Assembly: GCF_041058985.1 (NCBI RefSeq)
Contig: NZ_JBEHZE010000001.1
Coordinates: forward strand, 1,922,001-1,986,000
Length of the DNA: 64,000 nucleotides
Source: Hyphococcus lacteus
GTDB taxonomy: Bacteria; Pseudomonadota; Alphaproteobacteria; Caulobacterales; Parvularculaceae
Reading direction: 5' to 3'
Under the pieces are notes generated by a model, which ran no database searches, was not told the DNA's origin, and saw only the letters and a list, made by a program, of their open reading frames with translations. The position numbers were made by a program, and so were the translations under genes. Below are positions 35,730-44,104 of this stretch, one piece after another (the stretch's first letter is position 1; the number at the start of each line of letters is the position of its first letter).

Positions 35730-35948
35730 ATGGATATCGAAATATTATCAAAAAGACTTGAGCGGCTGGAAGAACGGTCAGCCCATCAAGAACAGTCAAT
35801 TGAAGAGCTGTTAGACGTCGTCAATGAGCAACAAAAATCCATTGAGACGTTGCGACGTGAATCATCTCGCCTCAAAGAAGAGTTGAAACAGGTTGAAGAT
35901 ATTGCGGTGAATGGGGAGCAGCATGAACCGCCGCCACCCCATTATTGA
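35730..35948 (+). CDS. slyX: SlyX-family protein
   Basis: From ATG 35730, 72 residues; a TTG six bases earlier is less likely. The protein is almost wholly a heptad-patterned coiled coil (ILSKRLERLEERSAHQEQSI, ELLDVVNEQQKSIETLRRE) and ends with the family's proline-rich PPPPHY tail. SlyX proteins are small, widespread and of unknown function. The start is 10 bases after the Crp/Fnr gene stop, so they may be cotranscribed. It is convergent with the phosphomannomutase gene, four bases apart. Confidence 0.9.
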   Translation: MDIEILSKRLERLEERSAHQEQSIEELLDVVNEQQKSIETLRRESSRLKEELKQVEDIAVNGEQHEPPPPHY

Positions 35949-35952
35949 GCAA

Positions 35953-37452
35953 TTAGATTTTTTGGTTATATTCGCCGACTTCCGGATGTTCTCGCAGCAC
36001 GGCGTCCATTTCAGCGAACATCTTTTTCATATTCTCTTCGGATGTTGGGCTTTCAATTACGACCACAAGCTCCGGTTTGTTTGATGACGCGCGGATAAGA
36101 CCCCATGTGCCATCTTCTGCTGTGATGCGCACTCCGTTCACGGTAACCACATCCCGGATTGATTGGCCGATGATTGTTCCGCCGTCTTTGGCGCGTGCTT
36201 CCAAGGTGGCAACAACTTTTTTTACGACGTCATATTTGATTTCATCCGCGCAGTGAGGTGACATGGTTGGTGATTGCCATGTCTTGGGCAAAGATTTGCG
36301 CAAATCGGAAAGCTTTTTATCTGGATTGCGGTCGAGCATTTGTAAAAGCGCAATCGCAGCGACTAGTCCGTCATCATAGCCGCGTCCAATCGGAGCATTA
36401 AAAAAGAAGTGCCCAGATTTTTCGAAACCAGCAAGTGCATTCATTTCATGGCTTTTACGTTTAATATAAGAATGTCCGGTTTTCCAATATTCTGTCTTCG
36501 CTCCATTTTCGATGAGGATTGGGTCGGTTACGAATAGGCCGGTCGATTTTACATCAACAACAAATTGAGCATTTTCATGGAGTGCAGAAAGATCGCGCGC
36601 GATTAAAACCCCAATCTTATCTGCAAAAATCTCTTCGCCTTCGTCATCAACGACGCCACAGCGGTCGCCATCTCCGTCAAAGCCCAACGCTAGGTCCGCG
36701 CCGTGTTCGCTAATTGCATCACGCATAGCGTGAAGCATTTCCATATCTTCAGGGTTCGGATTATAGCGCGGGAAAGTGTGGTCAAGCTCTGCGTCCATGG
36801 GGATGACCTCAATTCCGAGGCGGGATAGGGCTTCGGGCGCGAAGGCCCCGGCAGTTCCATTGCCGCAAGCTGCGACGACTTTAAGGTTGCGTTGTATTTT
36901 GACGTCTTTGACCACATCGTCGATATATCGTTCGCGTAATCCTTCGACATATTTATATTCGCCGCCCGGAAATGACTTATACTCTGCATTCAGTACAATC
37001 TCTTTGAGCCTGCCCATTTCATCGGGACCAAATGTTAGTGGCATCTCAACGCCCATTTTTACGCCGGTCCAGCCATTTTCGTTGTGACTGGCCGTCACCA
37101 TGGCGACGCAGGGAATTTCCAGGTCAAATTGGGCGAAATATGCGACCGGTGAGAGCGCAAGGCCAATATCATTCACTTCGATCCCAGCGCTCATAAGGCC
37201 GACGATCAACGCTTGTTTGATCGAAAGTGAGTATCCGCGGAAATCATGACCGACGACAATCCGTGGTTCTTTCCCCAACTCCCTGATCAGCGTACCCAAC
37301 CCTTGCCCCAAGGCTTGGATCCCCAATAGGTTGATTTCCTTTTCAAATAGCCACCGGGCGTCATATTCACGGAAACCCGTGGCTTTGACGAGCGGTGCGA
37401 CCTCATATGTGAGGGTATTTGGTTTCAGATCGGCGCTTGGCTTGGGCAGCAT
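35953..37452 (-). CDS. Phosphomannomutase/phosphoglucomutase
   Basis: From ATG 37452, 499 residues; AAGGAA precedes this start, and the upstream extension to 37515 is not conserved in character. The enzyme interconverts hexose 1- and 6-phosphates for cell-surface polysaccharide precursors. Key sites of the alpha-D-phosphohexomutase fold are the phosphoserine loop VTASHNENGWTGVK near residues 115-130, the metal loop GFDGDGDRCG near 255-265, the sugar loop GFEKSGHFFF and the phosphate loop RASSNKPELVV near the end. Length and ends match the alphaproteobacterial 500-residue form. GDP-mannose or UDP-glucose supply is possible. Confidence 0.93.
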   Translation of the reverse strand: MLPKPSADLKPNTLTYEVAPLVKATGFREYDARWLFEKEINLLGIQALGQGLGTLIRELGKEPRIVVGHDFRGYSLSIKQALIVGLMSAGIEVNDIGLALSPVAYFAQFDLEIPCVAMVTASHNENGWTGVKMGVEMPLTFGPDEMGRLKEIVLNAEYKSFPGGEYKYVEGLRERYIDDVVKDVKIQRNLKVVAACGNGTAGAFAPEALSRLGIEVIPMDAELDHTFPRYNPNPEDMEMLHAMRDAISEHGADLALGFDGDGDRCGVVDDEGEEIFADKIGVLIARDLSALHENAQFVVDVKSTGLFVTDPILIENGAKTEYWKTGHSYIKRKSHEMNALAGFEKSGHFFFNAPIGRGYDDGLVAAIALLQMLDRNPDKKLSDLRKSLPKTWQSPTMSPHCADEIKYDVVKKVVATLEARAKDGGTIIGQSIRDVVTVNGVRITAEDGTWGLIRASSNKPELVVVIESPTSEENMKKMFAEMDAVLREHPEVGEYNQKI

Positions 37453-37665
37453 GAAAGGTTCCTTCGGAATATCATAAGTTAGGGCGCACTTTAGGGGGCT
37501 CGCCGTGAGGTGCAAGCATCAAAGAATATGTGCAGAATCAGTGACAATTGCTGAACGCTTGCGCATAGTCTGCCACTGTCACAAAAGGGTCGCGCATGAG
37601 TTGCGATCAGTTAAGTCGGGTTTGGGACGAGCGCGACGCGATTACCGGGTATTCACGAGGGGTTC

Positions 37666-38952
37666 ATGGATCTACCATTTGAGTTGAGCGATATCGGCGT
37701 GCGTGGTCAGAGCGCTCTCGGACTAGTCGCATTTGTTTTCATCGCTTGGCTCTTTTCGAACGGGAAGGGGCGGTTTCCGTTTTTTTCGGCGGTTTGGACC
37801 GTTGGTGCGCAAATTCTGATTGCAGCGTTGTTGCTCTATCTGCCCCCAGCGCGCGAGGCATTAAAAAGTTTGCGTGCGGTAGTCGAGGCGCTACAGGCGG
37901 CAACCACTGTGGGAACCTCATTCGTGTTTGGCTATATGGGTGGGGCCGAACCCCCCTTTGAAGTCGTGAATCAAGGGGCGATGTTTAACTTTGCGTTTGG
38001 CGCGTTACCGCTGGTGATTTTTTTCTCTGGGCTTTCGGCGCTGTTGTGGCACTGGGGCATTTTGAAATTCTTCGTGCGTGGGTTTGCATTTTTGCTCGAA
38101 AAGATTTTCCGCGTTGGTGGGGCTGTCGCGCTCTCGTCGGCTGCAAATACTTTTTTGGGTCAGACCGAAGCGCCATTGATGATCCGTCCTTTTCTAAATC
38201 GCGTTTCAAGGTCGGAATTATTCATCATCATTACCGGCGGGTTCGCCACCGTTGCGGGCTCTGTCATGGCTATTTACGCGATTATTCTCGATAATATTGA
38301 TCCCTCCGTACTTGGGCATATCATTGTCGCTTCAATCATTTCGGTGCCAGCCGCGATCCTAATGGCGCAAGTCATGATTCCGGCTGAAAAACATGAACTT
38401 CCGACTTCTGCTGATGCTGCCGATGACTTTAAATATGCAAGTTCGATGGATGCTTTCGTGCGCGGCGTAACCGATGGATTGGGGCTATATCTTAATATTA
38501 TTGCGGCGCTAATCGCGTTCACGGCATTTGCCGCGTTGATCAATATTTTGCTTGCTGCGGGGCCAGATGTCGCGGGCGCACCACTTACGCTAGAGCGCAT
38601 GCTTGGGGTGGTTTTTGCGCCGTTGATGTGGCTTGCGGGTGTGCCGTGGAACGAAGCGTTTGATGCTGGCTCACTCATGGGTGTCAAAACTGCGGTCAAT
38701 GAATTGGTTGCTTATGTGCGATTGTCTGAAGTGCCGGAAGGTACATTCAGCGACCGGACCTTTCTAATACTTGTTTATTCGCTTTGTGGGTTTGCAAACT
38801 TTGCAAGTCTCGGCATCGTCATTGGCGGACTAACGGTTCTCGCGCCGGAACGTCGGCAAGACGTTATAAATCTCGCGCCTCGTGCACTCGTTGCCGGTAC
38901 TTTGGCGACGTTGATGACAGGGGCGGTTATTGGATTAATCTGGGTCGGTTAG
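37666..38952 (+). CDS. NupC/CNT-family concentrative nucleoside transporter
   Basis: The protein has 428 residues with about 10-12 membrane segments. CNT motifs are present: the N-terminal GVRGQSALGLVAFVFIAWLF region, FVFGYMGG, GALPLVIFFSGLSALLWHWG, the nucleoside/ion-site segment SAANTFLGQTEAPLMIRPFL and GFATVAGSVMAIYAI. The last region YSLCGFANFASLGIVIGGL is also typical. It imports nucleosides with sodium or protons across the inner membrane. GAGGGG precedes ATG 37666. It is divergent from phosphomannomutase and not in an operon with nucleoside catabolic genes here. Confidence 0.93.
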   Translation: MDLPFELSDIGVRGQSALGLVAFVFIAWLFSNGKGRFPFFSAVWTVGAQILIAALLLYLPPAREALKSLRAVVEALQAATTVGTSFVFGYMGGAEPPFEVVNQGAMFNFAFGALPLVIFFSGLSALLWHWGILKFFVRGFAFLLEKIFRVGGAVALSSAANTFLGQTEAPLMIRPFLNRVSRSELFIIITGGFATVAGSVMAIYAIILDNIDPSVLGHIIVASIISVPAAILMAQVMIPAEKHELPTSADAADDFKYASSMDAFVRGVTDGLGLYLNIIAALIAFTAFAALINILLAAGPDVAGAPLTLERMLGVVFAPLMWLAGVPWNEAFDAGSLMGVKTAVNELVAYVRLSEVPEGTFSDRTFLILVYSLCGFANFASLGIVIGGLTVLAPERRQDVINLAPRALVAGTLATLMTGAVIGLIWVG

Positions 38953-39018
38953 GAACCGCAGGTCGGCACTCGCGATTTTGTTAAAAGCCTAACGGGCCAC
39001 TTGTGTTATCATGGTTCA

Positions 39019-39621
39019 ATGGCCCCGTTAAAACCGCTACTTAAAGATATTCGGGCATGTCGCATTTGCATCGATGATCCGCGCGGTATGCCGCTGCCGC
39101 ATGAACCTCGGCCAGTCGTCCGCGCGACAGCGACTGCCAAAATTGCCATCTACGGTCAGGCTCCCGGTATCCGCGTTCACAAAAGCGGCATGCCGTTTAC
39201 AGACCCCTCCGGTGATCGGTTGCGCGAATGGATGGGTGTCAGCGAAGAAGAGTTTTACGACGAGACCAAAGTAGCGATTGTGCCTATGGGATTTTGTTTC
39301 CCCGGATACGATGCCAATGGAGCGGATAAGCCTCCGCGTAAAGAATGTGCGCCTGCCTGGCGGCAACAGCTGATTGATGCGATGCCGAATGTCAAAACTG
39401 CAATTCTTGTTGGTGGGTATGCGCAAAAATGGCACTTGGGGAAAAGTGCACGGTCGAATTTGACCGAGACAGTTGAGCACTGGCGCGAATACACGCCGCA
39501 ATATTTCCCAACTCCACACCCATCCTGGCGCAATAACAGCTGGCTGAAAAAGAACTCGTGGTTTGAGGCAGAGTTGTTACCGGTTTTGCGGAAAAGGGTG
39601 CGCCGTTTAATTCAGGCGTAA
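39019..39621 (+). CDS. Uracil-DNA glycosylase family protein
   Basis: About 200 residues from ATG 39019; the frame extends to TTG 39001. The fold is read from an N-terminal cysteine pair (IRACRIC), the substrate loop IYGQAPGIRVHKSGMPFTDPSGDRLREWMG, the YFPTPHPSWRNN motif and the small C-terminal basic tail. GQAPG replaces the GEAPG/GEGPG of family 4 enzymes and HPSWRN resembles their HPS motif. Only two N-terminal cysteines are seen, so the Fe-S cluster of family 4 is not assured. It probably removes uracil or another damaged base from DNA; the exact activity is uncertain. Convergent with the lysozyme gene. Confidence 0.82.
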   Translation: MAPLKPLLKDIRACRICIDDPRGMPLPHEPRPVVRATATAKIAIYGQAPGIRVHKSGMPFTDPSGDRLREWMGVSEEEFYDETKVAIVPMGFCFPGYDANGADKPPRKECAPAWRQQLIDAMPNVKTAILVGGYAQKWHLGKSARSNLTETVEHWREYTPQYFPTPHPSWRNNSWLKKNSWFEAELLPVLRKRVRRLIQA

Positions 39622-39622
39622 G

Positions 39623-40600
39623 TTAGCGCCGATAGTTATTCCAATCGTCGAAACGGGCATAAAGCACATAAAGCACGGCCAATATGATCAGCACCAAGAG
39701 TGCGAATTGAATCTGTGCTTCGACCGCGTGCACTTCGTGTTTGGACGGACGTTCGTCAGAGGGAATTCCCACCGTTTCGGTGGTTTGCTCTTGCGTTTGA
39801 TCGCCTGTTGCGCCGTCTAAGTTATTGTCAGTTTGCTCGTGGCCAAATTCGTCGTGAGTCGATGTGTCTGGCTGCGGCGTACCCAAATTTCCAGTTGCGG
39901 GCGCTGAGCCATCACCACCCATCGAATTAGGTACTTCGGTATACCCAGTACCATTTTCGATGTTGGTTTCAATGTTATTGAGTTCCTCGGCATCTTGGCG
40001 CCCCATAGACGATGAGGCGACACCAGCACCGCCAGCAATGGCTGCGCCCTGTACCGTACGGCTTTCTGCAACGTTACCTCGACGCGGTGAGTCCTCAATC
40101 GGGGTAACGCGTGAATTTTCATCAAGTTGTTTGGGGTCTCTGACTTGAACTGGGCTGGTCGGAGTGAGGAAGAGGGCGCGTTCTGCGGCGCGCCGCCGCG
40201 TCAGCCCTAATACAGGACGCAAAACCCCACTGACTGTTGCTTTATTCCACCAAGTAAGAGCATCTGCGGCACCGATGCGGTCGCCTTTGTTAAGGCGCTT
40301 CAAGGCGGTGGAGCTACGCAGGGCACCAGCGCCTACATTGTAAACGAAGCTCACAAGGGCGTCGAATTCGTTCTGATTAAGTTTAACTTTTGTAGCACTT
40401 TCAACGGCTTGCTCACGAGATTTCAGGTCTCGCCGAAGTAACTCTTCGGCTTCGCGCTCACTGATCCGCATGCCGGGTTGGACATCGGGGCCTGTATGGC
40501 CGTAGCCAATCGTCCAGATGTCCGCAATGTCCTGATAGGCTTCAAGTTCAAGCCCTTCAAATTGCTTTAGTAACTGAATTCCGCTTTCTGATGTCTTCAT
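39623..40600 (-). CDS. GH24 (T4-type) lysozyme with C-terminal membrane anchor
   Basis: The protein has 325 residues. Residues 1-150 are a phage-type muramidase with the triad Glu15, Asp24 and Thr30 in FEGLELEAYQD...WTIGYGHTG, spaced exactly as in T4 lysozyme (E11, D20, T26). The middle 150-290 is a low-complexity region rich in T, E, D, G and N (PQPDTSTHDEFGHEQTDNN). One helix near the C-terminus (FALLVLIILAVLYVLYARF, about 295-315) ends in DDWNNYRR. No N-terminal signal peptide is seen. A lone gene without phage neighbours, it looks like a host lysozyme tethered at its tail. How the enzyme domain reaches peptidoglycan is unclear. Confidence 0.88.
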   Translation of the reverse strand: MKTSESGIQLLKQFEGLELEAYQDIADIWTIGYGHTGPDVQPGMRISEREAEELLRRDLKSREQAVESATKVKLNQNEFDALVSFVYNVGAGALRSSTALKRLNKGDRIGAADALTWWNKATVSGVLRPVLGLTRRRAAERALFLTPTSPVQVRDPKQLDENSRVTPIEDSPRRGNVAESRTVQGAAIAGGAGVASSSMGRQDAEELNNIETNIENGTGYTEVPNSMGGDGSAPATGNLGTPQPDTSTHDEFGHEQTDNNLDGATGDQTQEQTTETVGIPSDERPSKHEVHAVEAQIQFALLVLIILAVLYVLYARFDDWNNYRR

Positions 40601-40829
40601 CGAAAAGCCCCCACACCCCTCTGCTTAAATTTACCATAACTGTAAAACACGGCAAAATGTAGGAGGTTACGTAAGGAATTTGAGAATTTCCAAAAACTGT
40701 GATGTTGCGTGATTAAAGTGCTCTAAAATCCGCGTAAATTCGCACGATTGGCATTCTGCCGAGCAAATAAGAAATAATAGCGGCTATGGATTGCGAGCTA
40801 GTTATCGGGCGTCGCTGGGCCGAAAGTGG

Positions 40830-41222
40830 TCAAATCAGGGCAGAAGCGCTCTTTGGTGTGACCTCTGTAGGTGTTTCGACTCGATTAAGGTCGTTCTCGA
40901 TGTTGCCAATTTTCTCCAGAAGAAAACGCTGATGGGCTGCATGAGCCTCAAAGCATGCTGTGATCTCGCGTAGTTCTAAAAGGGCTTTCGGATCGACGGA
41001 ACGGATCATGTTTCGGTCAGCAGCGACTGACCGAATAGACACCGCATAAGAAGCAGCCAATCTTGCTTTGTCGGCTTGGAATTGTTGGAGGTCACTGACT
41101 TTTTGCGCAATCAATGCCGCATTTTCTTGCTCAAAAATCTCATTGAGCGACTGTGTGATCTCGATCAGTCCTTGAACGCGGGTAGCGGCATCAGATTCAG
41201 CAAAAGTATAGGCGGTGGACAT
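40830..41222 (-). CDS. FlgN-like coiled-coil protein
   Basis: About 130 residues from ATG 41222, which AAGGAG precedes; the upstream frame start at 41252 is rejected. The sequence is helical: LIEITQSLNEIFEQENAALI, LQQFQADKARLAASYAVSIR, VDPKALLELREITACFEAHA. The pattern of an early QEN segment and a central DKARLA block recalls alphaproteobacterial FlgN-type chaperones for hook-associated proteins. No flagellar genes are in the window, so the call rests on pattern alone. No signal peptide or membrane helix. Confidence 0.5.
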   Translation of the reverse strand: MSTAYTFAESDAATRVQGLIEITQSLNEIFEQENAALIAQKVSDLQQFQADKARLAASYAVSIRSVAADRNMIRSVDPKALLELREITACFEAHAAHQRFLLEKIGNIENDLNRVETPTEVTPKSASALI

Positions 41223-41252
41223 CAGGTCACTCCTTATCATCGGAACGAGCAA

Positions 41253-41586
41253 TAATGACTAGCGGAAAAGAAACCGTTTCAGATTTCTTTGAAATTATTC
41301 CTATCGGTTAAGAGGTGGCGGTGTGTGTTTGTTGCAGCGCAGCGATGTTTCGTTTTCGTCGAACATCTTTTACATGCTATTTATCACCAATAACTGGTGC
41401 ATATTTACGACAGGTTGGGAGCTTTCTAATGAAACCCAAAATCAATCTTTCAATTTTATGAAATTCTTGGGGAATGGCAGAGGATTTGCTAATCGCTGCT
41501 TGAGCCGAAGGCACCTCATGGCTATAGAGAGCCGCGACTCGGTCGTTGCATAGGCCCGGTCAATAGGTGTTAGTTGGGAGATGACC
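41253..41586. other. Intergenic stretch between FlgN-like gene and dksA
   Basis: About 330 bases with no supportable gene. Short frames here lack ribosome sites and family patterns. It must carry the promoters of the two divergent flanking genes. A GGGAG site near its end (41576-41580) serves dksA. No terminator, repeat or RNA was recognised. Confidence 0.5.
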
Positions 41587-42003
41587 ATGTCAGCATCTGA
41601 GATTGACGAGTATCGTCCGTCCGAAGACGAAACCTTTATGGATGATCGCCAAAAGGAGTATTTCAAAAGAAAACTCCTTGCTTGGAAAAACGATATTCTA
41701 AAGGAAAGTCAGGGTACCCTGACCAATCTTATGGAAGACAACAATCACTTGCCTGATGTGGCCGATAGGGCATCTAGCGAAACTGAGAAGGCGTTAGAGC
41801 TGCGTACCCGTGACCGTCAGCGAAAACTCATTTCAAAAATCGATTCGGCTTTGCGTCGTATTGAGACTGGCGAATATGGCTACTGTGAGGAAACAGGGGA
41901 GCCAATAGGCGTGCGTCGGCTTGATGCTCGGCCCATAGCTACCTTGTCTTTAGAGGCCCAGGAACGCCACGAGCGGGACGAAAAAGTTCACCGAGACGAC
42001 TAA
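41587..42003 (+). CDS. dksA: DksA-type RNA polymerase-binding transcription factor
   Basis: About 138 residues from ATG 41587, six bases after GGGAG; ATG 41581 is too close to it. A coiled-coil hairpin (residues 25-95) with the acidic tip DVADRASSETEKA inserts into the RNA polymerase secondary channel and works with ppGpp. The C-terminal zinc-finger fold keeps only one of four cysteines: YGYCEETGEPIGVRR then IATLSLEAQERHE give C-T-S-A instead of C-C-C-C. This is the cysteine-poor form found in many alphaproteobacteria, which needs no zinc. The sequence ends EKVHRDD. Confidence 0.94.
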   Translation: MSASEIDEYRPSEDETFMDDRQKEYFKRKLLAWKNDILKESQGTLTNLMEDNNHLPDVADRASSETEKALELRTRDRQRKLISKIDSALRRIETGEYGYCEETGEPIGVRRLDARPIATLSLEAQERHERDEKVHRDD

Positions 42004-42235
42004 AGCTTCAGCGGAATTCATTTTATTCCCCTTGCGGTTCGGGTTTCTAAGCCTTATATCCCAAGCGCAATTTCTGTTTTGGGCCGCTGCCGAACGCGGC
42101 CGACTTACCTGTCTGCTAAGCTCTTCGACCTTTCCAAGACACGGGTTGCGACGCACCGGCTTTGTTCATTCGAACGAGGTCACTTCTACGCCATGCTGAA
42201 TTTGTATGGCGCGCCTAATGTCAAGGAGACGAAAG

Positions 42236-42439
42236 ATGGCGACTGGTACTGTTAAATGGTTCAACGGCCAAAAAGGCTACGGATTTATCCAACCTGACGA
42301 TGGCGGCAAAGACGTGTTTGTTCACGCGACTGCCGTTGAAGCTTCAGGCATCGGCCAATTGGTTGAAGGTCAAAAAATTGGTTACGACCTAACTGATGAT
42401 CGCGGCAAAACTGCTGCAGGCAACCTAAAAGCTGTCTAA
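42236..42439 (+). CDS. Cold shock protein, CspA family
   Basis: From ATG 42236, 67 residues; AAGGAG lies seven bases upstream and the longer frame from 42206 is rejected. A single OB-fold cold-shock domain binds single-stranded RNA and DNA and melts RNA structure. RNP1 is KGYGFIQP and RNP2 is VFVHA. The gene follows a roughly 230-base gap that may hold a long 5' UTR, as is common for cold-shock genes; no specific thermosensor was recognised. A strong terminator follows 25 bases after the stop. Confidence 0.96.
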   Translation: MATGTVKWFNGQKGYGFIQPDDGGKDVFVHATAVEASGIGQLVEGQKIGYDLTDDRGKTAAGNLKAV

Positions 42440-42460
42440 TTAATTCGTTCATTCGAATGA

Positions 42461-42492
42461 AAAACGGCACCCATTCGGGTGCCGTTTTTTTT
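42461..42492. terminator. Bidirectional terminator between cold-shock and DUF937 genes
   Basis: ACGGCACCC and GGGTGCCGT form a 9-bp GC-rich stem around ATTC, followed by eight T and preceded by four A. It can end transcription from both the rightward cold-shock gene and the leftward DUF937 gene. Confidence 0.93.
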
Positions 42493-42522
42493 GTCGGTTA
42501 TTTTTGAATGACCTATACAAAT

Positions 42523-43119
42523 TTATTTGCGTCCGAACAGCCCGCCCAAAAGCTTCTTCCCGGCGGCTTCCATCAGATCATCCTTGAAGTCGCCATCACC
42601 ATCTTGGTCGAGGAAGTTCATTAGCCCACCTAATTCGGCGGGTGCGGACTTTTGGAAACGTACGCTTTCTTCGGTTACGAGACCTGCAAGGGCCGAAGCA
42701 TCAAGACCTTGCTCGCGTTTTGCGCGCCCAAGTGAGGCCAAAACAGCGGGCGCAGCCATGGCCAATAATTGCGCGATTTGCGACTGATCAACGCCAGCAG
42801 ATTTCGCAAGTGCCATTTCAGTTTGTTGTTGTTTGCCGCCCAGAATATGGCCCAGGATCTTTTGTCCATCGGCAATCACATTGTCGTTGCCAAGCCCGGA
42901 TACGTTGTTGAGCAAACTGCCATCATGGTTGTCTAGCGCGTTCGCTAATGCTGCTGCGCCATCGGGGCTGGACGCATTTTTCTTTAGTCCGGCCATAATC
43001 GCCGCCATAGCCATTGGCATCATTTTATCGGCGATTCCCTCGTTCAAGCCGGTTTTGTTGGCGGCTTGTTGCGTCACCTGTTGGGTAACGACTTGGGTCA
43101 GTTGATCCATTAGCGACAT
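42523..43119 (-). CDS. DUF937 domain protein with EF-hand-like loop
   Basis: From ATG 43119, 198 residues; AGGAG precedes it and the upstream frame (to 43413) overlaps rlmE. It is an Ala/Gln/Leu-rich helical protein with two DUF937-type repeats (MAMAAIMAGLKKNASSPDG, VSGLGNDNVIADGQKILGHI, then LAMAAPAVLASLGRAKRE). Near the end an EF-hand-like DQDGDGDFKDDL is followed by a GKKLLGGLFGRK tail. No signal peptide. DUF937 proteins have no settled function. Divergent from rlmE. Confidence 0.85.
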   Translation of the reverse strand: MSLMDQLTQVVTQQVTQQAANKTGLNEGIADKMMPMAMAAIMAGLKKNASSPDGAAALANALDNHDGSLLNNVSGLGNDNVIADGQKILGHILGGKQQQTEMALAKSAGVDQSQIAQLLAMAAPAVLASLGRAKREQGLDASALAGLVTEESVRFQKSAPAELGGLMNFLDQDGDGDFKDDLMEAAGKKLLGGLFGRK

Positions 43120-43261
43120 GATGTTTCTACTCCTTTTGAGATACCCGCGTGGCCCTAGCGGGTTGTAGCCATTAAGTCCTGGAAGGCAAAGGGGACGGAA
43201 GTGATCGGCACTTTTCCACAAAAAGCGGTTGAAAGCCTCATAGACTCGGCTATGAAGGCCC

Positions 43262-44092
43262 ATGGAGCGACGCAATAATTCATCGAAGCCACCTAGTGCT
43301 GCCGGGAAACGGCGCAAAAAGGTCAAAAAAACCAACATCGCGACGACCGCGCTTGGTGAAGAGCCTGAAAAACGCTCGCGCAAAAAAGATGCGCCCATGG
43401 CAGGCGAAGCCAAGCCCCGCGAATTTAATGTCCATGTGAAGACCGCAAAACGGCGTGACTATGCCTCGACCTTGTGGCTCAAGCGGCAATTGAACGACCC
43501 TTATGTGCGCAAAGCCAAAGCCGAAGGATTTCGGTCACGAGCGGCGTATAAGCTGATCGAATTAGACGAAAAATTCCAACTTCTCCGTCCCGGTGCGCGT
43601 GTTGTGGATCTTGGCTGCGCCCCTGGGGGCTGGTGTCAAGTTGCCGCCAAGGCGGTTGGGAAATCAGGACGCGTTGTCGGGATTGACTATCTTGGCATGC
43701 CGGCTGTTCCCGGCGCAGATGTTCTTGAGATGGACTTTTTAGATGAAGAAGCGCCTCAAAAATTACAAGAGCTGATGGATGGCAAGGCCGATTTGGTTCT
43801 TTCGGATATGGCGGCCCCGACGACCGGCCATCGGTCTACGGATCATTTGCGAATTGTGGGGCTTGCAGAGGCGGCGCTTGATTACGCAGAAGATGTTCTC
43901 GCACCCGGCGGTGCATTTGTCTGTAAGGTGTTTGCCGGTGGTGCCGAAGGTGATCTTTTGAATCGTCTAAAAATGAATTTTGAATCTGTAAAACACGCGA
44001 AGCCAAAAGCGAGTCGTTCTGGGTCCGCAGAGAAATATGTTGTCGCCACTGGCTTTCGTGGCGTGACAGACAATGAGATTAGTGAAGACTAG
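43262..44092 (+). CDS. rlmE: 23S rRNA 2'-O-methyltransferase RlmE (FtsJ)
   Basis: The enzyme has 276 residues and methylates U2552 of 23S rRNA in the large-subunit A loop. The core after residue 60 shows FRSRAAYKLIELDEKF with the catalytic Lys, VVDLGCAPGGWCQVA (SAM site), VLSDMAAPTTGHRSTDH (catalytic Asp), FVCKVFAGG (second Lys) and RSGSAEKYVVATGF (Glu). The K-D-K-E tetrad is therefore complete. A basic 50-residue N-terminal extension (KRRKKVKK) is longer than in E. coli; ATG at residue 46 is an alternative start. The guaB gene follows by 12 bases. Confidence 0.95.
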   Translation: MERRNNSSKPPSAAGKRRKKVKKTNIATTALGEEPEKRSRKKDAPMAGEAKPREFNVHVKTAKRRDYASTLWLKRQLNDPYVRKAKAEGFRSRAAYKLIELDEKFQLLRPGARVVDLGCAPGGWCQVAAKAVGKSGRVVGIDYLGMPAVPGADVLEMDFLDEEAPQKLQELMDGKADLVLSDMAAPTTGHRSTDHLRIVGLAEAALDYAEDVLAPGGAFVCKVFAGGAEGDLLNRLKMNFESVKHAKPKASRSGSAEKYVVATGFRGVTDNEISED

Positions 44093-44104
44093 GGAACTAT
44101 GGTT

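Noticed and set aside
39623..40600. Prophage remnant, because of the T4-type lysozyme
   Set aside because: No holin, tail, integrase or other phage genes flank it, and the tail anchor is unlike an endolysin.
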